NCBI GenBank assembly: GCA_017880905.1
Contig: JADGRO010000039.1
Location: 1 to 50,741 of the forward strand
From: Methylotenera sp.
GTDB lineage: Bacteria; Pseudomonadota; Gammaproteobacteria; Burkholderiales; Methylophilaceae
Length of the DNA: 50,741 nucleotides
Direction of reading: 5' to 3'
Notes under the pieces: generated by a model
Seen by the model: only the letters and a program-made list of their open reading frames with translations
Told to the model about the DNA's origin: nothing
The model's database searches: none
Made by a program: the position numbers and the translations under genes
Shown: piece by piece, positions 37,129 through 47,317 of the stretch
Position numbering within the stretch: the first letter of the stretch is position 1
How the letters are laid out: the number at the start of each line of letters is the position of its first letter

Positions 37129-37443
37129 TTACTCAATGACCTGTGGCACAAGGTATAAGCCATCTTGTACAGCTGGTAAGCCCGAGCCATTACCAAGAAT
37201 CGGCGCAATTTTCTGAAACTCTTCGCGCTGATTGGTTTGCGTTACCACATCTTCTCTAAGTCGTTGTACCACATTTTGTGAATGTGACATGGGCGTAATA
37301 TCTTTGGTATCGACCGCTTGCATCTGTTCGATTAAGCCTAAAATACCAGAAAGTTTGGTGAGTGTTGTAGCGGCTTCTTGCTCGTTAATTTCTATGCGCG
37401 CAAGGTGCGCAATGCTTTTAATATCAGTTATATTGAGTGCCAT
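37129..37443 (-). CDS. gatC: Asp-tRNA(Asn)/Glu-tRNA(Gln) amidotransferase subunit C
   Basis: GatC stabilises the GatA-GatB complex. The 104-residue protein shows SIAHLARIEINEQEAATTLTKLSGIL and DTKDITPMSHSQNVV(Q)RLREDV, the segments shared by the family. It begins the minus-strand gatCAB operon, 6 bases before gatA, and is divergent from mreB, 189 bases apart. Confidence 0.96.
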   Translation of the reverse strand: MALNITDIKSIAHLARIEINEQEAATTLTKLSGILGLIEQMQAVDTKDITPMSHSQNVVQRLREDVVTQTNQREEFQKIAPILGNGSGLPAVQDGLYLVPQVIE

Positions 37444-37527
37444 GGCGAATTTTCAATTTTAATTTTTTAAGACTATTAAATTTGCTTTGTAACAATGTGC
37501 TTTTTTTGTAACATTATGTAAGCGCGA

Positions 37528-37557
37528 CTTAAATTTAAGCGCAATATACGTTATTAT
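37528..37557 (+). promoter_or_regulatory. Palindrome and candidate mreB promoter
   Basis: A perfect 12-base palindrome CTTAAATTTAAG lies at 37528-37539 and overlaps a possible -35 (TTAAAT 37529-37534); TATTAT at 37552-37557 is a -10 candidate at 17-base spacing. The resulting leader of about 70 bases contains a stem-loop GCATG(c)CCT with AGG-a-CATGC (37572-37579 and 37593-37601) before the AGGA ribosome-binding site. gatC is divergent from here. Confidence 0.4.
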
Positions 37558-37626
37558 ACCTTGATTTTAAAGCATGCCTTTACTCGCTGGTTAGGACATG
37601 CAACGTTTGCACAAAGCATAGGATAA

Positions 37627-38676
<1,050 letters not shown>

Positions 38677-38714
38677 GTGCCAATTACTCAGTCAATCTAA
38701 TCAATCGCGTTGGC

Positions 38715-39677
38715 ATGCTTAAAGGTGTTCATCAAAAGCTAGAAGCACAACAAACCCCAGCTTTCTTCGTTCGCGGCCCCAGCCTGTTTTCTCGTATGGT
38801 ATTGTTTTGTGCACTTTCTATCAGCATTATGGCGATAGATGCGCGCTTAAATTACCTTTCGCAAGTACGCCAAGCGTTCATTGCTGCATTGCATCCATTA
38901 GAAATCGTTGCAAACGCGCCCGGCGAGTGGTATCGCGATATAAAAAAGTATTTTTCAGTGCACAATCAATTGGTGCAAGAAAATTACGCGCTGAAACAAC
39001 AAGCATTTGAACACCAAGTGATGCTACAGCGTTTAAGCACCATTCAAGCCGAAAATGAACATCTTCGTAGTTTATTAAATGGCAATATCCCCATTCAGCC
39101 CAAAGCGGTTTTAGGTGAAATTTCACATATGGGGCGCGACCCATTTACACATACAGTTGTGGTCAATCGTGGCAGTCAGCACAACATTAAAGCTGGGCAA
39201 GCTGTGGTTGATTCTAAAGGAGTTATCGGGCAAGTAACACGGGTGTATCCTTTCACCAGCGAAGTCACTCTTATCACCGATAAAGAGCTCTCCATTCCAA
39301 TTCAAATCGAGCGCAACCAATTACGTGCAATCGCCTTTGGCGAGGGCAACAACACGTTAGATATTCCCTATTTACCTACCAATGTTGATATTAAAGTGGG
39401 CGATAAATTGGTAACTTCTGGTATCGATGGCGTCTACCCCGCTGGCTTGGCAGTTGCAACTGTTACAAAAATACAGCAAAACCCTGAATCCCCTTTTGCA
39501 AAAATCGTCAGTACCCCAATTGCTGAAGTCACCAATCATTTACAACTTTTATTGCTGAGACTACCCGATGCTAAAGAGAGTGTCGCCCCACAGCCGCAAC
39601 CCGAGGCGATACCCGACCATAAAAAGGACTTTGTAAGCACCAAAAAACCTAAGGCTAAAACCAATGCGTCACACTAG
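38715..39677 (+). CDS. mreC: Rod-shape determining protein MreC
   Basis: MreC is the bitopic scaffold that links MreB to PBP2. The 320-residue protein shows a short cytoplasmic part, a membrane helix (about 26-44), a coiled coil (about 75-115) and the beta-barrel core with RDPFTHTVVVNRGSQHNIKAGQAVV, VIGQVTRVYPFTSEVTLITD and GDKLVTSGIDGVYPAGL. The C-terminal 40 residues are Pro/Lys-rich and likely disordered. It overlaps mreD by 14 bases. Confidence 0.96.
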   Translation: MLKGVHQKLEAQQTPAFFVRGPSLFSRMVLFCALSISIMAIDARLNYLSQVRQAFIAALHPLEIVANAPGEWYRDIKKYFSVHNQLVQENYALKQQAFEHQVMLQRLSTIQAENEHLRSLLNGNIPIQPKAVLGEISHMGRDPFTHTVVVNRGSQHNIKAGQAVVDSKGVIGQVTRVYPFTSEVTLITDKELSIPIQIERNQLRAIAFGEGNNTLDIPYLPTNVDIKVGDKLVTSGIDGVYPAGLAVATVTKIQQNPESPFAKIVSTPIAEVTNHLQLLLLRLPDAKESVAPQPQPEAIPDHKKDFVSTKKPKAKTNASH

Positions 39678-40140
39678 CCTAGTTAGCGTTTATCTCTCGT
39701 TATTGCTTGCATTGTTATGCCAACTTTTTCCTTGGGTTGGACAAGGCATTATTTTTCGCCCAGACTTTATGCTAGTGGTCATACTGTATTGGCTTCTGCG
39801 TGCCCCCAGCCTCTGCAATGTAGGTACCGCTTGGTTTGCAGGCTTATTGGTGGATTTAGCGACTGGCAGTTTACTTGGCCAACATGCTTTAAGTTTTACC
39901 GTCACCGCATTTGTAGCCTTGAGCTATCAGCGCAGATTAGTATTGTTTAACACTTGGCAGCTCGCAGGCTACGTGTTTGTTTTACTGGTAATAGAACGTG
40001 TTGTGATATTGTTGCTTAAATTATTTGAAGGCAACGATAACCCTGGTTGGCATTACTTTTGGCCAATTTTGGCCAGTTTATTATTGTGGCAATTCATGAT
40101 ATTGATGTTTGGCGGACTAACGCGTCCAAAAACCAAGTAG
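39664..40140 (+). CDS. mreD: Rod-shape determining protein MreD
   Basis: MreD is a small polytopic membrane protein of the elongasome. The 158-residue sequence has 5 or so hydrophobic helices and the family segment GIIFRPDFMLVVILYWLLRAP and GTAWFAGLLVDLATGSLLGQHAL. It overlaps mreC by 14 bases and is followed 22 bases later by mrdA. Confidence 0.94.
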   Translation: MRHTSLVSVYLSLLLALLCQLFPWVGQGIIFRPDFMLVVILYWLLRAPSLCNVGTAWFAGLLVDLATGSLLGQHALSFTVTAFVALSYQRRLVLFNTWQLAGYVFVLLVIERVVILLLKLFEGNDNPGWHYFWPILASLLLWQFMILMFGGLTRPKTK

Positions 40141-40162
40141 CGCCATACAATCTTAAATAATA

Positions 40163-42127
40163 ATGAAATCTAGCCGCGAACTTAAAAACTACCAAAACGA
40201 GCAGCACAACTTTAAATTAAGGCTAGGTGTACTTGGTTTATCAGTACTAATTGCGTTTAGTTTGTTGACCATTCGTTTTTATTATCTGCAAATTAAGCGC
40301 TACGATTACTATCAAACACTTGCAGAAAATAATCGCATCTCCATTGTGCCTATTACGCCTAATCGCGGCCTTATTTCAGATAGAAATGGTGTGGTGTTAG
40401 CACATAATTTTTTTGTGTATACGCTAGAAATTACACCTTCTAAGATAGAAAATTTAGATGCGACTATTGCGGAAATTGCAAAACTGGTAGAGGTAAGCCC
40501 CACCGACCTTAAGCGCTTTAACAAACAAATGGTTGAAAGCCATAACTTCGAGAGTATTCCGCTTCGCACACATTTAAATGAGACTGAAGCAGCAAAGTTT
40601 GCGGTAAATCGTTACCGTTTTCCTGGTGCTGAGCTAAAATCGCGCTTGTTCCGGCATTATCCCTTGGGTAAGCTGGGCTCACACATGGTGGGTTATATCG
40701 GTCGCATCAACGATAATGATATTGAAAATTTAGATAATGCTGATGTACTTTCAAACTACAAGGGGTCAGACCACATCGGTAAAAGTGGTATAGAACAATC
40801 CTATGAAGAGCAGTTACACGGTACCACAGGCTTTCAGCAGGTAGAAATTGATGCGGATGGCAGAGCCGTACGCGTACTTTCAAGTCAGGCGCCCACTTCG
40901 GGCAATAATCTCATTTTATCTGTAGATAGTAAGTTGCAAGAGATTGCCGAAACCGCTTTTGGCGAGCATCGCGGTGCATTAGTAGCCATTAAACCGAGCA
41001 CTGGAGAAGTATTGGCCTTTGTTAGCATGCCAACTTTTGACCCAAATTTATTCGTCGATGGTATTGATTTTGATAGCTGGAATTCACTTAATAATTCACT
41101 AGATAAACCACTTATTAACCGTCCCTTGCGCGGTATTTATCCGCCTGGTTCCACATTTAAACCTTTTTCTGCGTTGGCAGGGCTTGAAGCTGGTATACGC
41201 AAACCTCCATTTAGCATCTATGATAATGGCTACTTTACGTTGCCAAATAGCACGCACCATTACCGCGATTGGAAGCCTGGTGGTCATGGCAATGTCGATA
41301 TGCGTCGCGCCATCACTATTTCATGTGATACTTTTTTTTATGGCTTAGCCATGGAATTAGGTATCGAAAGACTCACCAATTTTGTGCGCCATTTTGGCTT
41401 TGGTCAAAAAAGTGGGGTGGATATTGCAGGCGAAATTCCTGGGTTGTTACCCACGCCAGAATGGAAAATGCGCCGCTACAAACAGCCTTGGTATATAGGT
41501 GAAACCGTGATTGCAGGCATCGGCCAAGGTTATACCTTAGTCACCCCTATGCAGTTAGCACAGGCTACTGCCATCTTGGCCAATAATGGCGTGGCGATGC
41601 GCCCACGATTAGTGACAGCCATTACCGATGCTAAAACAGGTGCGACTAGCCTCACCAAGGAAATTGTGAATGAAAAAATCCCCTTGGACGAAAAAAATCT
41701 AGAAATAGTGAGACTTGGCATGATTGATGTCACCTTGCCTGGTGGTACTGCTGCTAGTGTGGGTGCCAATGCGGGTTACAATATTGCAGCTAAAACTGGC
41801 ACCGCGCAAGTAGTAGGCCTTAAACAAAATGAAAAATACAACGCTGACTTGATTGATGAACGCCACCGAGACCATGCTTTGTTTATCGCTTATGCGCCGG
41901 CTGAAGAACCTAAAATTGCATTAGCGGTCATTGTAGAAAATGGCGGCCATGGTGGCTCTGCTGCTGGGCCGATTGCACGTAAAGTGATGGATTATTATTT
42001 ACTTCGTAAATTACCAGAAATTGAAGTGCCCAAAGGACCAGAAAAAGTTACCAAACCCAATGCAAATACGCCGATTGCACCAGCTAAGCCCATTAAAATT
42101 GCACCTGAGGAAGAGCATTATGACTAA
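40163..42127 (+). CDS. mrdA: Penicillin-binding protein 2
   Basis: PBP2 is the elongation transpeptidase partner of RodA. The 654-residue protein has one N-terminal membrane helix (about 20-43), the PBP dimerisation/pedestal domain and a transpeptidase domain with STFK (Ser330), SCD (387-389) as the second motif and KTGTA (544-548). The C-terminal 30 residues are Pro/Lys-rich. Length is normal. No Shine-Dalgarno sequence precedes ATG 40163. The location with mreBCD and rodA supports the PBP2 assignment over PBP3. Confidence 0.97.
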   Translation: MKSSRELKNYQNEQHNFKLRLGVLGLSVLIAFSLLTIRFYYLQIKRYDYYQTLAENNRISIVPITPNRGLISDRNGVVLAHNFFVYTLEITPSKIENLDATIAEIAKLVEVSPTDLKRFNKQMVESHNFESIPLRTHLNETEAAKFAVNRYRFPGAELKSRLFRHYPLGKLGSHMVGYIGRINDNDIENLDNADVLSNYKGSDHIGKSGIEQSYEEQLHGTTGFQQVEIDADGRAVRVLSSQAPTSGNNLILSVDSKLQEIAETAFGEHRGALVAIKPSTGEVLAFVSMPTFDPNLFVDGIDFDSWNSLNNSLDKPLINRPLRGIYPPGSTFKPFSALAGLEAGIRKPPFSIYDNGYFTLPNSTHHYRDWKPGGHGNVDMRRAITISCDTFFYGLAMELGIERLTNFVRHFGFGQKSGVDIAGEIPGLLPTPEWKMRRYKQPWYIGETVIAGIGQGYTLVTPMQLAQATAILANNGVAMRPRLVTAITDAKTGATSLTKEIVNEKIPLDEKNLEIVRLGMIDVTLPGGTAASVGANAGYNIAAKTGTAQVVGLKQNEKYNADLIDERHRDHALFIAYAPAEEPKIALAVIVENGGHGGSAAGPIARKVMDYYLLRKLPEIEVPKGPEKVTKPNANTPIAPAKPIKIAPEEEHYD

Positions 42128-42150
42128 TTGCACTAGGTCAGTAACCCGCC

Positions 42151-43248
42151 ATGTTTAGCCAACTTTTACAAAGATTTTTCAGGCATATCGACTCATTTTT
42201 AATGGGCTGTTTGTTATTTACTATGCTGGTTGGCCTGTTTATATTATATAGCGCCTCAGGGCACAATTTTGAAAGAGTGAGTTCACAATTGATCAATATC
42301 GCGGTGGCGCTAGTCGTTATGTGGTTAGTAGCCAATATTCAGCCGCAACAACTTGAAGGCATTGCTGTACCTGCTTATATTTTTGGTGTTATATTGTTGA
42401 TTGGCGTGTTCTTGTTTGGTGACGTAAGCCATGGCGCAAAACGCTGGCTAAATCTGGGTATTACCAAAATTCAGCCTTCTGAGATTATGCGCATTGCAGT
42501 GCCCATGATGCTCGCTTGGTTTTTTGCCAAACGTGAATCCAGCCCACGGATTACTGATTTTTCTGTTGCCGCGTTGTTGCTAATAATACCCGTAGGTTTA
42601 GTCGCCAAACAACCCGATTTAGGCACAGCATTATTGATTAGCGCATCGGGCTTTTTTGTGATCTTTTTAGCTGGCTTAAGTTGGCGCTTTTTGATTGGCG
42701 GTGCGGTCATCACTGGCGCACTCATGCCTGTCTTCTGGTCTATGATGCACGATTACCAAAGAAAAAGAATCGAAATCATGCTAGACCCTTCGCAAGATCC
42801 TTTAGGTGCAGGCTACCACACCATTCAAGCAACCATCGCTTTGGGTTCAGGCGGTATGACAGGCAAAGGCTGGCTCAATGGCACGCAGGCACAGTTAGAT
42901 TTTCTGCCCGAGCGCACAACTGATTTCATTTTTGCTGTATTTGGTGAAGAATTTGGCATGGCTGGCAATTTAATATTACTAGTACTATTTAGCTTGATAA
43001 TCGCCCGAGGCCTAGTCATTGCAGTGCAAGCCAAAAGTACTTTTTCACGATTGCTTGCAGGTAGTATTACCCTCACATTTTTTACTTATGCTTTTGTAAA
43101 TATGGGTATGGTCAGTGGCATACTACCGGTAGTTGGCGTTCCCCTGCCACTAATTAGCTATGGCGGTACGTCTATGGTAACCTTGTTGTTAGGTTTTGGT
43201 ATTCTGATGAGCATTCAAACTCACAAAAAATTAGTGGCCTCGGGTTAG
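42151..43248 (+). CDS. rodA: Rod-shape protein RodA (SEDS glycosyltransferase)
   Basis: RodA is the SEDS polymerase that extends glycan chains with PBP2. The 365-residue polytopic protein shows VGLFILYSASGHNFERV, HGAKRWLNLGITKIQPSEIMRIA, AKQPDLGTALLISASG, AGYHTIQATIALGSGGMTGKG, FLPERTTDFIFAVFGEEFGM and GVPLPLISYGGTSMV, all signature stretches. It starts 23 bases after mrdA. Confidence 0.97.
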   Translation: MFSQLLQRFFRHIDSFLMGCLLFTMLVGLFILYSASGHNFERVSSQLINIAVALVVMWLVANIQPQQLEGIAVPAYIFGVILLIGVFLFGDVSHGAKRWLNLGITKIQPSEIMRIAVPMMLAWFFAKRESSPRITDFSVAALLLIIPVGLVAKQPDLGTALLISASGFFVIFLAGLSWRFLIGGAVITGALMPVFWSMMHDYQRKRIEIMLDPSQDPLGAGYHTIQATIALGSGGMTGKGWLNGTQAQLDFLPERTTDFIFAVFGEEFGMAGNLILLVLFSLIIARGLVIAVQAKSTFSRLLAGSITLTFFTYAFVNMGMVSGILPVVGVPLPLISYGGTSMVTLLLGFGILMSIQTHKKLVASG

Positions 43249-43273
43249 AAAACCTCAAAATGAAAATGATGAA

Positions 43274-44263
43274 ATGAAAAAACAACATTTATTGATTTTG
43301 TTTTGCAGTATTGTCTTGGTAGCATGTGGTGGTGGAAGATCGGTTAAACCTACACCACCAGCAGCAGCCAACAAGCCAGCCCCAACGCAAGCGCCGTCAA
43401 CAACTACTACAAAATCAGGTGGTTATTATCTTGACGATGGTCCTGGCAACAACCCACCTCAGGATATTGATAGTATCCCCAGCGCCATACCAAAAAAAGA
43501 ACCTTTATTAGAGCGTGCCAATAAACCTTATAAAGCGCTTGGAGCAACTTATACACCCATGACCAGTTATCAGCCATATAAAGAGCGCGGCACCGCCTCT
43601 TGGTATGGCAAACGCTACCATGGCAAAAACACTTCTAGTGGCGAAGTCTACGATATGTATAGTATGTCGGCAGCTCACCCCATATTGCCATTGCCTAGCT
43701 ATGTCAAAGTCACCAACCCTGCTAATAGCCGTTGGGTAATTGTACGTGTAAATGATAGAGGACCTTTCAAAAGTAGTCGCATTATTGATTTATCTTACGC
43801 GGCAGCCTATAAATTGCGCTTTTCAGCACAAGGGAGCAGCTTGGTGGAAGTAGAAGCAATTGATCCCAATAACATTCCTAGCTATGCACTGCAAGAGGCA
43901 CCAATTAATGTGCCAGAAGCAACATCAATACCAGAAGCGTCTACTCCCACTACGCCGCCCGCAGCGACTCCTGTGGCAACTACAAAATCAATCAGCCCCC
44001 CCATACAAAATAGCAATCCCAATCCAGCCATCTCACAATTTTTTGTTCAAGTGGGCGCGTTTAAAAGTGAGGCTAATGCCGACTTGCTCGTTAAAAAAAT
44101 TCAAGGTTTAGAATTGGCTCCAGATGCCGGAGTTAACAACGTGTATAATGGCGGCTTGTACCGTTTAAAACTTGGCCCTTACGATAATAAGCAAGAGGCT
44201 GATATAGCCGCAACCAACATTCGCAAAAAACTTAACCTCTCTACTATTATCACTAATCAATAA
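43274..44263 (+). CDS. rlpA: Septal-ring lytic transglycosylase RlpA (lipoprotein with SPOR domain)
   Basis: RlpA cleaves or binds denuded glycan. The 329-residue protein has a lipoprotein signal ending in VLVACGGG (acceptor Cys18), a Pro/Thr-rich linker (about 24-60), the double-psi barrel (about 105-195: RGTASWYGKRYHGKNTSSGE, VIVRVNDRGPF with the catalytic Asp, RIIDLSYAAAYKL), a second Pro/Thr-rich linker (about 200-250) and a C-terminal SPOR domain (about 255-329, QFFVQVGAFKSEANADLLV). The SPOR domain should take it to the septum. In the elongasome cluster between rodA and dacA, as usual. Confidence 0.94.
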   Translation: MKKQHLLILFCSIVLVACGGGRSVKPTPPAAANKPAPTQAPSTTTTKSGGYYLDDGPGNNPPQDIDSIPSAIPKKEPLLERANKPYKALGATYTPMTSYQPYKERGTASWYGKRYHGKNTSSGEVYDMYSMSAAHPILPLPSYVKVTNPANSRWVIVRVNDRGPFKSSRIIDLSYAAAYKLRFSAQGSSLVEVEAIDPNNIPSYALQEAPINVPEATSIPEASTPTTPPAATPVATTKSISPPIQNSNPNPAISQFFVQVGAFKSEANADLLVKKIQGLELAPDAGVNNVYNGGLYRLKLGPYDNKQEADIAATNIRKKLNLSTIITNQ

Positions 44264-44271
44264 TTATTCAC

Positions 44272-45414
44272 ATGCGCTTAACTTTTAGTTCCCCATTGTT
44301 TTTTTGTTTGCTTTTACTACCCTTTTTTGCCGTTGCAGCACAAATACCACCGTCGCCCGCATTGGCCGTGAAAGCCTATGTATTAGAGGACTTTAATAGT
44401 GGAAATATCATTGCTTCTTACAATAAAGATGAGCACATTGAGCCAGCATCACTTACTAAAATTATGACGGCTTATGTCACCTTCGATGCGCTTCATCACG
44501 GACATTTAAAACTAGACCAGGTCTTGCCAGTGAGTGAAAAAGCTTGGAGAACAGAAGGGTCTAAAATGTTTATCGACCCAAAAACGCCAGTCACAGTAGA
44601 TGAGCTTTTGCATGGCATGATTATTCAATCGGGCAACGATGCCTCGATTACACTCGCCATTGGCGTTGCTGGCAGTGAAGAGCAATTTGCCGATATGATG
44701 AACAAGCAAGCTGCCAAGTTAGGTATGACAAGCACACATTTTATAAATGCGACTGGCTTACCTGACTCAAACCATTACACTACAGCAAATGATTTGGCTA
44801 TATTAGCGAGTGCTTTGATACGCGACTTTCCGCAGGAATACAAGCGGCTCTATTCGGTAAAAGAATACACTTACAACAAAATTACGCAACCTAATCGTAA
44901 TCGGCTATTGTGGCTTGACGCTGCTGTGGACGGCATGAAAACAGGGCACACGGACATTGCAGGTTATTGCTTAATCGCTTCTTCGAAACGTGATAATTTG
45001 CGTTTTGTTTCTGTAGTGTTAGGCGCAGCGACAGAAGCGATGCGCATCTCGGAGAGCCAAAAGTTGCTCAATTATGGTTTTCAATTTTACGAATCCACCT
45101 TGGTGTATAAGCAATCGCAAACAGTCAATACACTACGCATTTATAAAGGCCAAGATAAAACAGTGGCAGCTATACTAAACAATGATTTTTATTTAACCTT
45201 ACCCAAAGGTGACTACGCGCGCGTTAAGGCCAACATGACCAGCCAGCAGCCACTGATTGCGCCAATAAAGGCTGGGCAAGAGATTGGAAAAATTAGCTTT
45301 GCATTGGACGGGAAAACAATCAACGAGCAAAAACTGTTAGCTGCCAAAACCATTCAACAAGCAGGATTTTTTGGCAGAGTACTCGATAGTATTAGGCTAC
45401 TGCTCAATAAATGA
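44272..45414 (+). CDS. dacA: D-alanyl-D-alanine carboxypeptidase (PBP5/6 type)
   Basis: This low-molecular-weight PBP trims the terminal D-Ala of pentapeptides. The 380-residue protein has a signal peptide (SSPLFFCLLLLPFFAVAA), the penicillin-fold motifs SLTK (Ser60), SGN (120-122) and KTG (223-225), then a beta-rich PBP5-like C-terminal domain and an amphipathic tail ([18 protein letters not shown]) that may bind the membrane. Which of DacA/C/D it corresponds to cannot be told. It overlaps ybeD by 4 bases. Confidence 0.95.
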   Translation: MRLTFSSPLFFCLLLLPFFAVAAQIPPSPALAVKAYVLEDFNSGNIIASYNKDEHIEPASLTKIMTAYVTFDALHHGHLKLDQVLPVSEKAWRTEGSKMFIDPKTPVTVDELLHGMIIQSGNDASITLAIGVAGSEEQFADMMNKQAAKLGMTSTHFINATGLPDSNHYTTANDLAILASALIRDFPQEYKRLYSVKEYTYNKITQPNRNRLLWLDAAVDGMKTGHTDIAGYCLIASSKRDNLRFVSVVLGAATEAMRISESQKLLNYGFQFYESTLVYKQSQTVNTLRIYKGQDKTVAAILNNDFYLTLPKGDYARVKANMTSQQPLIAPIKAGQEIGKISFALDGKTINEQKLLAAKTIQQAGFFGRVLDSIRLLLNK

Positions 45415-45704
45415 TTACAAAAAAACCTTCAAAAAACGATTTTCCTCAGGAAACCCTAATCGAGTTTCCTTGTGATTTCCCGATTAAAGCCATGGGCGAA
45501 TTGCGCGATGATTTCAGTGCAGAGATTATCAAAACCATTCAGACAATTATCCCAAATTTTGACGCAAGCCGAATTGAAATGCGCGGCAGCTCAGGCGGCA
45601 AATATATCAGCCTCACTTGTACTGTACACGTCACATCTAAGCCTCAACTGGACGATATTTATCGCGCGCTCTCTGGCCACAAAATGGTAAAAGTAGTGCT
45701 TTAA
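45411..45704 (+). CDS. ybeD: YbeD / DUF493 family regulatory-like protein
   Basis: The 97-residue protein has the DUF493 fold, with [20 protein letters not shown] and the [30 protein letters not shown] motif typical of YbeD, an ACT-like protein that lies next to lipB in many proteobacteria. Function is not established. It overlaps the dacA end by 4 bases. Confidence 0.92.
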   Translation: MITKKPSKNDFPQETLIEFPCDFPIKAMGELRDDFSAEIIKTIQTIIPNFDASRIEMRGSSGGKYISLTCTVHVTSKPQLDDIYRALSGHKMVKVVL

Positions 45705-45714
45705 TATATTGTTT

Positions 45715-46320
45715 ATGGCAATTATTAGCCGAGATTTAGGTCACTCCGATTACAGCGCTACATTGCAAGCAATGCAGCAATTTACTGCAAATCGAGCCGC
45801 CGAAACTCCTGATGAAATTTGGCTTACAGAGCATGATGCTGTTTATACGCTTGGCTTAAATCGCAAAAATGTACGCATGCCTTACAATGGTATTCCAGTC
45901 ATTTTGGTGGATAGAGGAGGTAAAATCACCTATCACGGTTTGGGGCAAGTAATTATATATTTACTCCTCGACTTAAAACGTCGCAATTTAAATGTGCGGC
46001 AACTCGTTAACATAATAGAAGCGAGTATCATTGGATTGCTAGCCCATCACAAAGTTAACGCTGTAGCAAAAAATGGTGCACCGGGCGTTTATGTTGACGA
46101 AAAAAAAATCGCATCGCTTGGTTTGCGCTTAAAAAATAATTGCTGTTATCATGGTTTAAGTTTGAATGTGGATATGGATTTATCTCCCTTTGAAACCATT
46201 GATCCTTGCGGCTATGTAGGTTTAGAAGTGACTCAAGCCAAAGACTTGGGCATTACATGCTCACCTCAGGAAATAGGTGGACAATTATTGCAAACATTAT
46301 TAAAAAATTTTAACAAATGA
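45715..46320 (+). CDS. lipB: Octanoyl-[acyl-carrier-protein]:protein N-octanoyltransferase
   Basis: LipB moves octanoate from ACP to lipoyl domains. The ATG at 45715 is chosen over a TTG two codons earlier. The 201-residue protein shows the family motifs [20 protein letters not shown], catalytic Lys131 ([10 protein letters not shown]) and Cys165 ([12 protein letters not shown]). It is 11 bases after ybeD, and the lipA start overlaps its stop by 4 bases. No Shine-Dalgarno sequence is seen. Confidence 0.96.
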   Translation: MAIISRDLGHSDYSATLQAMQQFTANRAAETPDEIWLTEHDAVYTLGLNRKNVRMPYNGIPVILVDRGGKITYHGLGQVIIYLLLDLKRRNLNVRQLVNIIEASIIGLLAHHKVNAVAKNGAPGVYVDEKKIASLGLRLKNNCCYHGLSLNVDMDLSPFETIDPCGYVGLEVTQAKDLGITCSPQEIGGQLLQTLLKNFNK

Positions 46321-47282
46321 TTGATTTAACTCCTACTAATCCACCTTTAAAAAAAGTTGCTGGGCAAAAGCAGATTGGTGCCGAAAAAATATCGCGCATC
46401 CCCATTAAAATCGTCCCACAACCCATGCTGCGTAAGCCAGAGTGGATACGCATGAAAGTGCCAGATTCTGCGCGCTTTCAAGAGATTAAGCATGTTTTAC
46501 GTGCAAACAATTTGCATACCGTTTGTGAAGAAGCCTCGTGCCCCAACATAGGCGAGTGCTTTAGTAGTGGCACAGCAACATTCATGATTTTGGGCGATAT
46601 TTGCACTCGTCGTTGCCCGTTTTGTGATGTCGCACATGGCAAACCATTACCACCCGATGCCAATGAGCCTACTAACTTAGCGCGTACAATTGCACAAATG
46701 CAGCTTAAATACGTGGTGATTACCAGCGTTGATCGCGATGACCTGAAAGACGGCGGCGCGCAACATTTTGTTGATTGTATTCATGCGATTAGAGAGGCTT
46801 CTCCCAACATTAAAATTGAAATTTTAGTTCCCGATTTTCGAGGTCGCCTAGAAGTAGCTTTGGCTATATTAAACAAGGCTCCACCAGATGTCATAAATCA
46901 TAATCTGGAGACCGTACCGCGCTTATATAAGCAAGCACGGCCAGGTTCAGATTATCAAAACTCACTTAATTTACTTAAAATCTTCAGCGAAATGTATCCG
47001 CATATCCCCACAAAGTCTGGCCTCATGCTTGGTTTGGGCGAAACCGATGATGAGATTTTACAAGTCATGCAAGATTTACGCTCGCATCATGTCAGCATGC
47101 TTACGCTAGGACAATATTTACAGCCAAGTGTGCATCATTTGCCCGTGATGCGTTATGTAGAACCTGAGATTTTTGGGGATTTCAAACAAAAAGCTGATGC
47201 AATGGGCTTTAATAATGTGACCAGTGGCCCCATGGTGAGAAGTAGCTACCACGCTGACGCGCAAGCGCGACTGGTTGTATAG
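46317..47282 (+). CDS. lipA: Lipoyl synthase (radical SAM)
   Basis: LipA inserts two sulphurs into the octanoyl chain. The 321-residue protein carries the auxiliary cluster cysteines Cys70, Cys75, Cys81 ([12 protein letters not shown]) and the radical SAM set Cys96, Cys100, Cys103 (CTRRCPFC). The rest matches the family, with [16 protein letters not shown] and [13 protein letters not shown], and the final Ser of [10 protein letters not shown] that ligates the auxiliary cluster. Completes the lipB-lipA pair. Confidence 0.98.
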   Translation: MIDLTPTNPPLKKVAGQKQIGAEKISRIPIKIVPQPMLRKPEWIRMKVPDSARFQEIKHVLRANNLHTVCEEASCPNIGECFSSGTATFMILGDICTRRCPFCDVAHGKPLPPDANEPTNLARTIAQMQLKYVVITSVDRDDLKDGGAQHFVDCIHAIREASPNIKIEILVPDFRGRLEVALAILNKAPPDVINHNLETVPRLYKQARPGSDYQNSLNLLKIFSEMYPHIPTKSGLMLGLGETDDEILQVMQDLRSHHVSMLTLGQYLQPSVHHLPVMRYVEPEIFGDFKQKADAMGFNNVTSGPMVRSSYHADAQARLVV

Positions 47283-47317
47283 CCTTACAGACAAATCATA
47301 TTGTTTAGGAATATTTA